Of a DNA stretch of 64,000 nt, positions 51,568-61,085 are shown in pieces; position 1 is the stretch's first letter; the number at the start of each line of letters is the position of its first letter. The notes under the pieces are model-generated. The model had not been told where the DNA came from. It was given only the letters and a program-made list of their open reading frames with translations, and ran no database searches. Source of the DNA: Chitinivibrionales bacterium. GTDB taxonomy: Bacteria > Fibrobacterota > Chitinivibrionia > Chitinivibrionales > FEN-1185. The position numbers were made by a program, and so were the translations under genes. The DNA lies in the NCBI GenBank assembly GCA_035516255.1, contig DATJAL010000052.1, positions 186,001 through 250,000 on the forward strand. Reading direction: 5' to 3'.

Positions 51568-52678
51568 GAGCTCGCAAGCCCGCGGGGAGGGCGGCCACAC
51601 TGCTGTTTTCGGCCGCGGAAAAGTAAAAAGCGTCTATGCCACGCTGCGGCCCGCGGCCGGCGAAGACGGCGCCTCGTTTGCGCGCCGACTCGTTGACCTG
51701 CTCAACAAAAACAACGCTTCATTTGTCAAATGCGACGTGTTCGGGTCCTGCGGCGCCTACAACGGGTTCATGCGGGAGCTCGAAACCGCTGTGCCGCCGC
51801 ACGGCCTGCCCGTGACGTGGGTCGAGGGCGCCGGATGCGGCGGGCACCCGATCGCGGGCGCAGCGGTCCGTTGCGTTACAGGCGTTGAGGCCGAAACCAT
51901 ATTTCTCAATACCAGACCCGTGGGCAGGCTTTACGAGGATGACTTCGCCCGCTTCTGCCTTCTGGGCGGAATCCATTCCAATGCGCCCACGGTCATGCCC
52001 GGCCAGCAGACCCAGATGACGCTGGAGGCGCTGGAGGCCGCGCTCAACGCGGCCGGCATGGACATGACCAACATCGCGCGTACCTGGTTCTACAACAACT
52101 GCCTGCTCGAGTGGTACGATTCGTTCAACGCGGCAAGGACCCGTTTCTACAGGGAGCGGGGCATTTTCGACAGGATGCTTCCGGCGAGCACCGGCATAGG
52201 CGGGAAGAACCCCCATGAGTCGGCGCTGGTTGCCGGAGCCGAAGCGGTCGTGTTCAAACATGCCAAGGCCTCCATGGAGGCCGTTGCCTCGCCGCTCCAG
52301 AACCAGGCCTTCAGCTACGGAAGCGCGTTTTCGCGGGCGGTGGAGTTGAAGACGCCGGCGGAGCGCCGGCTTCTTGTTTCGGGGACCGCAAGCATCAACG
52401 AGGCGGGGAAAACGGTGTTTGAAGGCGATCTGCACGGACAGATAAAGCAGACGCTGGACGTGGTGGAGGCGCTGCTTCGCTCGCGGCAGATGGGCTGGAC
52501 CGACGTGGTGCGCGCAATCGCCTATGTAAAGCAGCCCGGTTTTGCAAAGGATTTCTCGAAGTATTGCGCGTCGTCCGGATTGCCCGCGCTCCCCTGGATC
52601 ATCGCGCACAACGAAGTATGCCGGGACAACCTGCTGTTCGAAATCGAAGTGGATGCCGTGACGGCCGCCGCCGGTTGA
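51560..52678 (+). CDS. RidA/chorismatase-superfamily protein
   Basis: 372 aa from ATG 51560; the frame opens further up at 51137, but that part is a shadow of the previous gene. The C-terminal half (from ~residue 270: RRLLVSGTASINEAG, FEGDLHGQIKQTLDVVEALL, AIAYVKQPGFAKDF, VCRDNLLFEIEVDAV) has the YjgF/RidA-like chorismatase (FkbO/Hyg5/XanB2) pattern, including the VSGTASI and VCR-x-x-LL-x-EIE segments with the C-terminal Glu. The N-terminal half (residues ~30-200) is less typical. If a chorismatase, it would make hydroxybenzoate from chorismate; a Rid-type deaminase is the other choice. Between the CxxCH protein and the MFS-synthase gene. Confidence 0.72.
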   Translation: MTESSQARGEGGHTAVFGRGKVKSVYATLRPAAGEDGASFARRLVDLLNKNNASFVKCDVFGSCGAYNGFMRELETAVPPHGLPVTWVEGAGCGGHPIAGAAVRCVTGVEAETIFLNTRPVGRLYEDDFARFCLLGGIHSNAPTVMPGQQTQMTLEALEAALNAAGMDMTNIARTWFYNNCLLEWYDSFNAARTRFYRERGIFDRMLPASTGIGGKNPHESALVAGAEAVVFKHAKASMEAVASPLQNQAFSYGSAFSRAVELKTPAERRLLVSGTASINEAGKTVFEGDLHGQIKQTLDVVEALLRSRQMGWTDVVRAIAYVKQPGFAKDFSKYCASSGLPALPWIIAHNEVCRDNLLFEIEVDAVTAAAG

Positions 52679-52729
52679 CGCAAAAAACCTCCTCGGCGCC
52701 TGCTTGCCGCCGCGCCCGGAAGCTCCGCT

Positions 52730-55700
52730 ATGAAAGAAAACGGTCCGCTCAAAAAAGAACGCCAGCCGGCCCTTCTCTCCGCCACTACGAGCGCCCGTTG
52801 GGTGATGGCGATTTTTTTCTGCTCGGGCGTCTGCTCCCTCATCGACGAGGTGGTCTGGGTCAGGCTCATTAAGTTGACTTTAGGCAATACCGTCTATGCA
52901 TCGAGCGTCGTGGTCTCGGTGTTCATGGGCGGCCTTGCGCTCGGGGCGCTCGCCATGGCGCGGTGGGCCGACCGCGTCGCCCGACCGCTGCGGCTCTACG
53001 CGCTGCTCGAGATCGTTGTTGCGCTGGTGACCGCCGTGCTTCCCGCCGCGCTCGCCGCCGCCGACGGCGCGTACCGGCTGCTTTTTGTCCCGCTCCAGGC
53101 GTCACCGCACCTGCTCATCGCCATGCAGGTCATTGTATCGTCGGCCATCCTATTAGTGCCCACCGTGCTCATGGGGAGCACCTTGCCGCTGCTGGGACGC
53201 TATGTCACTGCGCTCCAGGAGCGTATCGGCAGCAGCGTCGGCGGGCTCTACGCAATTAACACGCTGGGCGCAGTAACGGGCTGCTTTCTTGCCGGGTTCG
53301 TGCTCATGCGGGCAATCGGCGTGATACCCACCCTATATGCCGCGGCGGGACTCAACGTGTTGGTCGCGCTTGCGGGATGGCAACTGTCGGGCAGAAGCGC
53401 CGCCTTGCTACGGGCGGCGGCGCCGGCGGTTTCCGAAAAGTCAATTCCCCCGACGGCGGGCGCCGCGCGCTGGCTGCTCGGCTCCCTCTTTTTTGCGAGC
53501 GGCTGCATCAGCATCGGCTATGAGCTCATCTGGATGCGCAGCATCGTGATCCCGCTGGGTGGATTCACCTATGTTTTTTCGGCGGTGCTGACCATCTACC
53601 TGCTCGGAAACGTGCTCGGCGTGTGGATCGGAACCTTCCTGTCGCGCCGCGTGCGCAATCCGGCGTTCGGCACGGCGCTCTGCCTGTCGCTTCTTGGCGC
53701 CTGCGGCATTTTTTTTGTGCCCTGGCTTGTGGAATGGCTCAAGCGTTTGTTCGATCTTTCAAACGGCGCTCTGCTTCCGGTGATGCAGAACATCGCCGGC
53801 TGGGTGCTGGTGCGGCCGCTGCTGTACTGCCTCGTCTTGTTCCTGCCCGCCGCAATGATCATGGGAATGGGTTTTCCGCTCGCGCTTCAGGCCTGGAATT
53901 CGCGGACGCGCGGCGCGGGAAACACCACCGGCTCGGTGTACGGCATCAACACGATCGGCGCGATCTGCGGCGGCATTGTCACCGGCTTCGTGCTTATCCC
54001 GCTGCTGGGCGCGCAATGGTCGGTTGTCGGGCTGGGGCTGCTCGGCGTTGTTCTCGGCGCTGCAGCGACGCAGGCGTTTTTCACGCCCAGAAATATTGCG
54101 TTGCGGACGGTGTACGCCATGCTCGCCCTGGCTGTCGTCGCCGCCGTCGTCCTGGTGCCCTCGAATCTTTTCGTAAAAAGAATCGTTGCGATTCCCGGCC
54201 TGCAGACCGTTGCGGTGCGGGAAGGCGTCACCGCCACGGTTTCGGTCACGCTGCGGCCGCAGGACGGCGCCATGGAGCTCACCTCCGACGGCGTGCGCGT
54301 TGCCGGCGACGACATTCACCGTTCGGCGCAGCAATGCCTCGGCAACATGGGGGTTCTGCTGCATCCCGATGCGCGCAGGGTCCTTTCGGTGGGGTTCGGC
54401 TCTGGCGAGACCGTGAAATGCCTTTCACGGTATCACCTGCGGAAAATCGACTGCGTGGAAATCGCGCCCGAACTCATCGACCTCGCGTGCAAGTATTTCC
54501 GGCATATCAATCTGGGCGATTGGAAGGACTCCTCGCTGTCGATCATCAGCATGGACGCGTTCAATTACATGCACGTGACAAACCGGACCTACGACGTGAT
54601 CATCAACGATGCGAACCTGCCTTCGCACTCGGCCTGCGCGCCGCTCTTTACAAAGGAACATTTCCTGAATTGCGCAAACCGCCTCAATCCGCGCGGGCTT
54701 TTTTTCACTAAGCTGCCGCTGGCCGATATTTCGGAGAGCTCGTTCAACAGCATCCTGGGCACTTTTCTGGAGGCCTTTCCGCAGGTGACGCTGTGGTTTC
54801 CCGTGACGCGCCCCTACATCTTTTTTTACCTCATCGGCTCGCGCCAGGAGATGCTTTTTTCCCCTGAAAACATCGACCGGATGCTTGCCGCCGACACCGT
54901 CCGCGCCGCCTCGGGTTTCCTGCGGTTCCACAGCAGCCATGACGTGCTGAGTTGCTACATCGCCGACCGGAACGATCTTTCCCGGTACCTCAAGGCGTAT
55001 CACCGGAACGCCAGCAACACGCCCTACATTGAATTCAATGTCGATCAGAAGGCGCTGCCGCTGCGGCCGTTCTTTAAGCAGCTTACCGCCGCGGTCCGCA
55101 GCGCTTCGCTGTATAATCACATCGACTGGGGCGGCTTCTCCGATGAACAGAAAAGCAGGTGGCTCGCCGACCAGCGCATCCAGGACGAGGCCACGGCATG
55201 CGTGCTGCAAACGGTGGGCGAGGAGGATAGGTGGCAGAAGCTCTCAATATGCGGAAAAGGGCTCAGGGCCGTGCCGGGCAACGCGGTACTGCTCGATGAG
55301 GAGGACGGCGACCTCCAGGAGGCGCAGAGCATGCTCAATATGAACAAGGCGGATTTCATTGGCGACGTCGCCAATGCCATGCTGATCAGGGACTCGAGCA
55401 GCGCAGCAGGATGGATACTGTTTTCGTGGACGCTGCAGCGCGGCGGCCGGGTTTCTGAAGCGCTTGCTGCCGCGCAGTCGGGAGTCGCACGGGCGCCCTG
55501 GAGTGTTTCGGCTCTTGACAATTGCGCCACCATCCTTCTGCAGTCCCAGGCGTTCGACGCCGCGATTTCCCGGTGCGACACGGCGCTGCGCCTGGCACCC
55601 GACCGCGCCCGGAGCCGCATCGTGCGCGGCATGGCGCTCTACGCAAAAGGCCAAATCGATGGTGCCATCAAAGAATTTACTAAGGTGGTTCAACTGCAGC

Positions 55701-55852
55701 CCCGCAATGCGCACGCTTGGTGCATTCTGGGCGATATTTACCGCGAAAAAAATGAACGCAGGCTTTCTGAACAGGCGTACCGGGAGGCGCTGAAGATCGA
55801 CCCGTATTATAACGATGCGCAAAACGGGTTAAACGCGCTTGGACAGCTCTAG
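52730..55852 (+). CDS. MFS transporter-spermidine synthase fusion with TPR tail
   Basis: 1040 aa. Residues ~20-480: 12-14 membrane helices (MAIFFCSGVCSLIDEVVWVR opening, MGGLALGALAMARWADR, MGSTLPLLGRYVTALQERIG, GGIVTGFVLIPLLGAQWSVV). Residues ~490-720: Rossmann spermidine-synthase-like domain (VLSVGFGSGETVKCL near 547, IDCVEIAPELIDLACKYF, SMDAFNYM, VIINDANLP). Residues ~850-1035: TPRs (KGQIDGAIKEFTKVVQLQPR; RLSEQAYREALKIDPYYNDA). Fused MFS/spermidine-synthase proteins are widespread, but their reaction is unproven. 51 nt after the RidA-like gene, so probably in the same operon. Confidence 0.87.
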   Translation: MKENGPLKKERQPALLSATTSARWVMAIFFCSGVCSLIDEVVWVRLIKLTLGNTVYASSVVVSVFMGGLALGALAMARWADRVARPLRLYALLEIVVALVTAVLPAALAAADGAYRLLFVPLQASPHLLIAMQVIVSSAILLVPTVLMGSTLPLLGRYVTALQERIGSSVGGLYAINTLGAVTGCFLAGFVLMRAIGVIPTLYAAAGLNVLVALAGWQLSGRSAALLRAAAPAVSEKSIPPTAGAARWLLGSLFFASGCISIGYELIWMRSIVIPLGGFTYVFSAVLTIYLLGNVLGVWIGTFLSRRVRNPAFGTALCLSLLGACGIFFVPWLVEWLKRLFDLSNGALLPVMQNIAGWVLVRPLLYCLVLFLPAAMIMGMGFPLALQAWNSRTRGAGNTTGSVYGINTIGAICGGIVTGFVLIPLLGAQWSVVGLGLLGVVLGAAATQAFFTPRNIALRTVYAMLALAVVAAVVLVPSNLFVKRIVAIPGLQTVAVREGVTATVSVTLRPQDGAMELTSDGVRVAGDDIHRSAQQCLGNMGVLLHPDARRVLSVGFGSGETVKCLSRYHLRKIDCVEIAPELIDLACKYFRHINLGDWKDSSLSIISMDAFNYMHVTNRTYDVIINDANLPSHSACAPLFTKEHFLNCANRLNPRGLFFTKLPLADISESSFNSILGTFLEAFPQVTLWFPVTRPYIFFYLIGSRQEMLFSPENIDRMLAADTVRAASGFLRFHSSHDVLSCYIADRNDLSRYLKAYHRNASNTPYIEFNVDQKALPLRPFFKQLTAAVRSASLYNHIDWGGFSDEQKSRWLADQRIQDEATACVLQTVGEEDRWQKLSICGKGLRAVPGNAVLLDEEDGDLQEAQSMLNMNKADFIGDVANAMLIRDSSSAAGWILFSWTLQRGGRVSEALAAAQSGVARAPWSVSALDNCATILLQSQAFDAAISRCDTALRLAPDRARSRIVRGMALYAKGQIDGAIKEFTKVVQLQPRNAHAWCILGDIYREKNERRLSEQAYREALKIDPYYNDAQNGLNALGQL

Positions 55853-56113
55853 CGAATTTTCATCTCGTGGTATTGATAAGCTGCTTTCATTTTTTTATTC
55901 CATCAAGATTTTAATATTGACACATAGCAATTCGAGCGAATTCGCGCGATATTTGACGTGGGGGATTGACCGGAAAGGGAGTAACGACCTGGGCCGCATA
56001 AATGGCGTACGTGACTGTAGAATCGGATAAATCTAAAACTGTTGACAAAAAGAAAGCCGCAGAGACAATTCCGCGGCTTTCTACTTAACTAAAACTTAAA
56101 AGAACTTGTCAGC
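55853..56113. other. Short spacer between two convergent transcription units
   Basis: No gene in this stretch; it contains the terminator of the GH3 gene at 56051-56082. Confidence 0.6.
56051..56082 (-). terminator. Terminator of the GH3 gene
   Basis: Arms AGAAAGCCGC (56051-56060) and GCGGCTTTCT (56073-56082), 10 bp. On the minus strand it follows the GH3 stop by 31 nt and ends in T-rich sequence (plus-strand A run before 56051). Confidence 0.82.
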
Positions 56114-58486
56114 TCAGTCGGTAAGCCCGAAGCCGTACGCATACATTCCGGTCTGGCCATCGCCGGAGTTGATGGGCTCCTGGGCGCTGCTCGTGGGCCA
56201 TGTCACCGGCAGCTTCCCCGAGAACTTGTAATCACCGAACAGCACGTCGGCTATGCCTTCTCCTTCCGTGCCCGGCAGACACGACCATATGAATGCGTCG
56301 CAATTGTTGATGACCGTGGAAATGTCGAGCACTCTTCCCGCGATCAGCATTCCGATGACCTTCTTGCCCGCCGTATGCGCCGCGGCAACCTCGTTGATCA
56401 CGGCCTGGTTCGTGCCCGTCGCATCATTCCCCGTCAAGTTGATGTTGGGAAATGAGGTCTCGGCATAAGGATTCTCGCTGAACACCGCGAGAATGTAATC
56501 GGAATTGCCCACCGCGTTCGGGCTTGATACAAAGCTCACCGTGGCGCCCACCGCCTGGCACGCGGTGCGTATCGACGTGCCGCCGCCGCCCGGGATCGCG
56601 CCCTGCTGGCCCTGCCAGCTCACGGTCCATCCGCCGCACTGGATGCCGATATCGTCTCCCGCCTGTCCCCATATCGCAAGGTTCGCGGTCTTGGGCATGG
56701 GCAGGACGTTGTTGGCGTTCTTGAGCAGCACCTGCGAGGCGCGTACGCATTGCCGTGCCACGTCCCTGTGCGCTGCGCACCCGACCAACGGGGTGAGCCG
56801 GCGGTCGGCGAGCGGATTGTAACCCGAATTGAACATGCCCATCCATGCCTTGACGCGCAGCACGCGCTTGCATGCATCGTAGATTCGCGCCTGCTGGGTT
56901 GCGCCCATGGCGGCCATCTTCACAAAATTATTGTTATTGTTTGGATCATTTGTCGCGATGATTCCTATGTTGCAACCCGGCGCCATGGGTACGTCGACGC
57001 CGGCTCCCTCGCAGGTGGGCAACGGCCATGATGCTTCCCAGTCACCCACAACGAGGCCTTTGAAACCTGGGGAAGGAGGGGTGCCTGTGTTGGTTGAGTC
57101 TTTCAGCCAACCTGTTATTAGCGTCTTGTTCTGATGCATTGGCGTGCCGTCACACCAGCTGGAAAATGAGGGCATGACCGTGGCGACGCCTGCGGCAACT
57201 CCGGCCGCATAACCGGGCAGATTGATTGCCCGTGCCGTTGCATCGGGACCTACCGTCTCGCCCTGGTTGACGCCGTTAGCCGTATTGCCGTCGCCTGCGA
57301 AATGTTTGATACATGCCGCGTATGACAATGGGCAGGACAGGTCGGTAAGTTGAGCGCCCAGCACGGCGTGCCTCGCCATGATCTGCGTGCGCTCAGGAGT
57401 TTCGCAGAAGCCCTCGTACGAGCGGCCCCAGCGGTCGTCGCGAATTACCGCGATACAGGGACCGAATCCCCAGTTGCAGCCCGAGCCGCGCACTTCGAGC
57501 GCGGCAACGCGCCACGCCTTCTGCACCAGCAGAGAGTCCTGGACTGCGCCCAGCGCCAGGTTGTGCGGCAGCATTGTGGCGCCCGGAACCGCGCTTGCCC
57601 CGTGCACAAAGTCGTAGGCCGCCATGATAGGGATCTTGAGTGCGGTGCCCATCATTGCCGTTTGACAACCGTCAACCTGGTCGGCGCAAGCCGAGGCGCT
57701 GGAGCCGACCAATGCGCCACCGCCGCCGAATATGCTTCCGCAGTTGTTGGAAGCACATGAGGATGCAAGATTGCCGATGCTGTTCGGCGGCATGCAGAGT
57801 TGTCCGTACCTCTGGAGATCGGTCATTTGGTTGAATAGCGCGTCGACCTTGCTCTCGATGTCAATCGGCGCAATGGTCACGTTGCCAACGTTGTCGGAAT
57901 AGGTTTGAATGGGAACATAAGTGGGGGCATAGCCGGTCTTTCCGACACGGATCGAATCGATGACCGCGAGCTTCTTAGCCATAACCATGGGCGTGTTCGA
58001 TGACGAAAGCTCATATACGGAAGCCGAACCGGTTCTCAGACCGGTTTTTAACAGTTTACGATAGATCACCTGGTTTCCCGCCCTGATCTTCATCAGGTAA
58101 ACGGATTTTGAAAGTTTTGAGGTGATGGGCTCAAGAGCATAGATGCCTTTTTCGATTCTGGCATTATAAACCGATTCCACTTTTTTTCCACTGATATCAA
58201 AGATGTCGATGGAGACCGGCCCTTCTCCAAGCAGGGTTAGAGTCGAATTCTGCTGAAGAGGTTGGCTTGTGGAAACCGAATAGCCGCCGAAGGTCCCATC
58301 TGACTTGGAAAAATCCCATGACAGGCGCTTTGCAATGCTCTGGTACGTGACTGTGGCATTTGCTACCGGTGACCCATTTGCGAGAACGACTTTTCCTGAA
58401 ACCGAAAAGTCAAGGCTTTGGGCAAATACTGTTGTATATGCCAGCAAGGCTACAGCAGTGAGTGAAATAAATTTTATACTTTTCAT
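56114..58486 (-). CDS. Secreted glycoside hydrolase family 3 (beta-glucosidase-like) with N-terminal sorting-type module
   Basis: 790 aa. Signal peptide (ISLTAVALLAYTTVFAQS). Residues ~25-205: carboxypeptidase-regulatory-like beta domain (VSGKVVLANGSPVANATVTY) and a T9SS/FlgD-type segment (IDIFDISGKKVESVY, EKGIYALEPI, SVYLMKIRAGNQVIYRKLL). Residues ~215-560: GH3 barrel (MTDLQRYGQL; IKHFAGDGNTANGVNQGET) with nucleophile D482 in GLVVGDWEAS. C-terminal GH3-C domain (ASQVLLKNANNVLPMPK, SGKLPVTWPTS, YAYGFGLTD). It likely hydrolyses beta-glucosides or xylosides. Many Cys may form disulfides. Confidence 0.9.
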   Translation of the reverse strand: MKSIKFISLTAVALLAYTTVFAQSLDFSVSGKVVLANGSPVANATVTYQSIAKRLSWDFSKSDGTFGGYSVSTSQPLQQNSTLTLLGEGPVSIDIFDISGKKVESVYNARIEKGIYALEPITSKLSKSVYLMKIRAGNQVIYRKLLKTGLRTGSASVYELSSSNTPMVMAKKLAVIDSIRVGKTGYAPTYVPIQTYSDNVGNVTIAPIDIESKVDALFNQMTDLQRYGQLCMPPNSIGNLASSCASNNCGSIFGGGGALVGSSASACADQVDGCQTAMMGTALKIPIMAAYDFVHGASAVPGATMLPHNLALGAVQDSLLVQKAWRVAALEVRGSGCNWGFGPCIAVIRDDRWGRSYEGFCETPERTQIMARHAVLGAQLTDLSCPLSYAACIKHFAGDGNTANGVNQGETVGPDATARAINLPGYAAGVAAGVATVMPSFSSWCDGTPMHQNKTLITGWLKDSTNTGTPPSPGFKGLVVGDWEASWPLPTCEGAGVDVPMAPGCNIGIIATNDPNNNNNFVKMAAMGATQQARIYDACKRVLRVKAWMGMFNSGYNPLADRRLTPLVGCAAHRDVARQCVRASQVLLKNANNVLPMPKTANLAIWGQAGDDIGIQCGGWTVSWQGQQGAIPGGGGTSIRTACQAVGATVSFVSSPNAVGNSDYILAVFSENPYAETSFPNINLTGNDATGTNQAVINEVAAAHTAGKKVIGMLIAGRVLDISTVINNCDAFIWSCLPGTEGEGIADVLFGDYKFSGKLPVTWPTSSAQEPINSGDGQTGMYAYGFGLTD

Positions 58487-59110
58487 GAAATGATCCTCCT
58501 CAATAAGTTTGTTTGCTTTTTGGTATTTGCAATGTTCGGTAGCTAAAAAGCCATAGGGCTCCTTTCTTTAATTTAAAGACTTTGTTGGCCCCCCAACTGT
58601 ATTTATAAAATTAATACAGAAATTGGTGACTTGTGAAAGGAAAAAATGGAATAATTTTATTTTACTTATAAAATATACCCAAATACATTAGACTTTTCCA
58701 AAAATATTGCAAGATTTTGTATACACGGCGTATACACATAAAAGTTCAATATCGGAAGCATGATTAAAGAAAATTAATGGAGATAAAAAAAAGATATACC
58801 GATTTGTAACTAATTGAATAATAAGACTACTACAATATTTTTCCAGTTTTTAATTTTTAAAATGGCCTTTCTTTTCGTGGCGAGTTGGTGGGAGAAGTTT
58901 TAAAAATGCTTTCAGTTTGATAAATTAAGCCTTATTCTTTTTTCTTGCTTAAACCAATTTAATCCACATATATTAACCAATCAATCGAATAATATTTTTT
59001 AACCTCAAGGCACCTCAATTTATTCTTTATTTTGCCGATGGAAGTGACAACCGCAGAAATAATCCGAGTCTCACTTAATTAACAACCAATCATTCCTCAA
59101 AGGGGGGTAA
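58487..59110. promoter_or_regulatory. AT-rich divergent promoter region between GH3 and the CBM lipoprotein
   Basis: 624 bp, very AT-rich, no gene. A palindrome at 58718-58736 (TGTATAC, ACGGC, GTATACA) looks like an operator. Promoters for both flanking genes must lie here, but I do not assign -35/-10 boxes. Confidence 0.5.
58718..58736. promoter_or_regulatory. Candidate operator palindrome
   Basis: TGTATAC (58718-58724), spacer ACGGC, GTATACA (58730-58736): a 7-bp perfect inverted repeat. It can also be read as two direct GTATACAC units separated by GGC. Located between two divergent secreted-protein genes, with no regulator gene next to it. Confidence 0.5.
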
Positions 59111-61006
59111 ATGAAAAAATTACTTTTCACAGTTCTTGGCGTGAGCGCGCTCTTTGCCGCGATGTGCTTGAACGGCTGTTCAACAGAGCCGAAAGGGACG
59201 GAAGGCAGGATAACCGTAAGCGATACCTTGCCCGTCGGAACGGCGAGTGTTGATACCATTACTCTCAAGGACGCAGATCTCACCGCTGATACGCAGAGCG
59301 TGAAGGTGACAAGCGGTGTAGACAATACAGGTATCTATCTCGTTCTATCCGGCAAAAACGGCATCTACAAAGGTGTGCTGTCATTTTCCACCGCAGCTTC
59401 CACGCCCAACAGCACGATACTGGTGAACCAGAACGGTACAGTAACGGTTACTTATAAGGATGCAAAACCCGCCGGAACACGGACGGAAATCTTAATTTGG
59501 AAAGCCGGAACCCTTGGTGTTGCTCTTGATAAATCCTCGTATCAAGGTGTTTCCACTCCCATGATCATCACGGTTACAGACACTAACGTGGCAAGCCAAA
59601 CGGTGAGCGTCAATGTCAGCACAACCACATTTACCACACCTGTTCAGGTGATACTCGCGATGGATGCTACGAAATACGGGGTATATACTGGTTCCGTTTA
59701 CTTCACGGTCGGCAATACTGCCACAATTAAAGACACCATTCGCGTAAAAGACCAAGACAATGTCACGGTATCTTATTCTTGCGCCCTTATTCCGGGATTG
59801 GCCGCAGCTACTGCATCGGCGAAGTGGGCGGCGCTTGCTTCGAGCGTCGCGCCGGGCGCAGCCACGTATACCGGACTCGCAAACAAAATGGTGATCAACG
59901 TTACCGACTCGAACGTCACGACCCCGACGGTAACCGTACATCTTAAATCGCAGAAAGACCCGACGGGTATCGATGTTGTACTCAACGGATCGGCGGGATC
60001 ATACACCGGCCAGGTTGGCGTTTCACTCACCCAGTCATCGGGGCCCAACAGCGTCATCGCCGTTCAAGCTCCCGCGGATACCATGGCGGTTTCATACACA
60101 GATCCTGCCGTTGCCAACCCGGTTCTCGGTGCAGTAGTGTGGGCTGCCGGCTCGGTGACCATTGCCCTTGACTCCGCCGCTTATCACGGAACTGCGGAGC
60201 AGATGGCCATTTCCCTTACCAACGACCACACCACGGCTGCCTCGCTTGTTGTAAACGTGAGCAGCACCAAAGCCGGAGACACAATCCCCATTACGCTCAA
60301 TGCCGTTACGGCAACACCATGGGTGTTTACCGGCGCGGCCGGTTTCTCCCTTGGTGCCAAGACCGCCACCGCGGTCGGTGTGAAGGACAGCGATGTTGTT
60401 ACGGTGTCGTACGCCGATCCGGTTTTGAACGAGACGAAGAGCGCTTCGGCGAACTGGTTTTCGACACAGGTGCCAGCCTTCGGGATCACGGGAGCAGGAT
60501 ACACCAGTGCCACCGCACTCAATCCGAATCTGATTCTCCAGCTCATTCCTTGGACAGGTGGCGGAGTGGCCACATGCACGATTGACAATACCGACTCGCT
60601 GGGTGAAGACGGAAAAACGCCGGCTGTTGCGATCACAGCCGGAACCGTTGGCTGGGCAGGATTCGGCTGGGCTGCAGTTGCCTCTGCCGGAAGCGGCACG
60701 CTGGCAAGCATTGATATGACGACGTACGCTGCCTGCACACTCCACGTGTCAGCAAAAAGCACGACGGCCACGGATTTCAGCATGCTTGTGGAAAATCTAA
60801 ACAAGACTGGCCAGACATGGGTTACCGCATCGTCGGTTGGTTTTGTTGCAGACGGAAACTGGCATGATCTTGCAATTCCACTCTCAGCATGGTCCGCGAC
60901 ATGTGACTTGTCCAACGTTGACTATTTCCTCGGTGTAAGCATGGCTCCCTATGTCGCTGGAGAAACACTAGTCCTGGACAATGTGTATTGGACATTGCCT
61001 CAATAA
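59111..61006 (+). CDS. Lipoprotein with repeated Ig-like domains and a C-terminal carbohydrate-binding-type domain
   Basis: 631 aa. Lipoprotein leader with the lipobox LNGC (Cys ~23). Four ~100-residue repeats, each with VTVSY-x-D, an A-x-W segment, V-x-LD-x-x-x-Y-x-G and M-x-I-x-V-x-D units (e.g. TLGVALDKSSYQGVSTPM; SVTIALDSAAYHGTAEQM), bacterial Ig-like in style. The last ~150 residues resemble CBM11/galactose-binding-like modules (NWHDLAIPLSAWSATCDLSN, GETLVLDNVYWTLPQ). Surface protein that probably binds a polysaccharide; divergent from the GH3 gene. Confidence 0.82.
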   Translation: MKKLLFTVLGVSALFAAMCLNGCSTEPKGTEGRITVSDTLPVGTASVDTITLKDADLTADTQSVKVTSGVDNTGIYLVLSGKNGIYKGVLSFSTAASTPNSTILVNQNGTVTVTYKDAKPAGTRTEILIWKAGTLGVALDKSSYQGVSTPMIITVTDTNVASQTVSVNVSTTTFTTPVQVILAMDATKYGVYTGSVYFTVGNTATIKDTIRVKDQDNVTVSYSCALIPGLAAATASAKWAALASSVAPGAATYTGLANKMVINVTDSNVTTPTVTVHLKSQKDPTGIDVVLNGSAGSYTGQVGVSLTQSSGPNSVIAVQAPADTMAVSYTDPAVANPVLGAVVWAAGSVTIALDSAAYHGTAEQMAISLTNDHTTAASLVVNVSSTKAGDTIPITLNAVTATPWVFTGAAGFSLGAKTATAVGVKDSDVVTVSYADPVLNETKSASANWFSTQVPAFGITGAGYTSATALNPNLILQLIPWTGGGVATCTIDNTDSLGEDGKTPAVAITAGTVGWAGFGWAAVASAGSGTLASIDMTTYAACTLHVSAKSTTATDFSMLVENLNKTGQTWVTASSVGFVADGNWHDLAIPLSAWSATCDLSNVDYFLGVSMAPYVAGETLVLDNVYWTLPQ

Positions 61007-61054
61007 TGCGGTTATGTGGTAACATCCGTCGTCGTATGGATGCCTGAAAATGAA

Positions 61055-61084
61055 AAACCCCGCGCAAGTGCGCGGGGTTTTTTT
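61055..61084 (+). terminator. Strong intrinsic terminator
   Basis: Arms AAACCCCGCGC (61055-61065) and GCGCGGGGTTT (61070-61080), loop AAGT, then TTTT (61081-61084). It follows the lipoprotein stop by 48 nt. Confidence 0.92.
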
Positions 61085-61085
61085 A

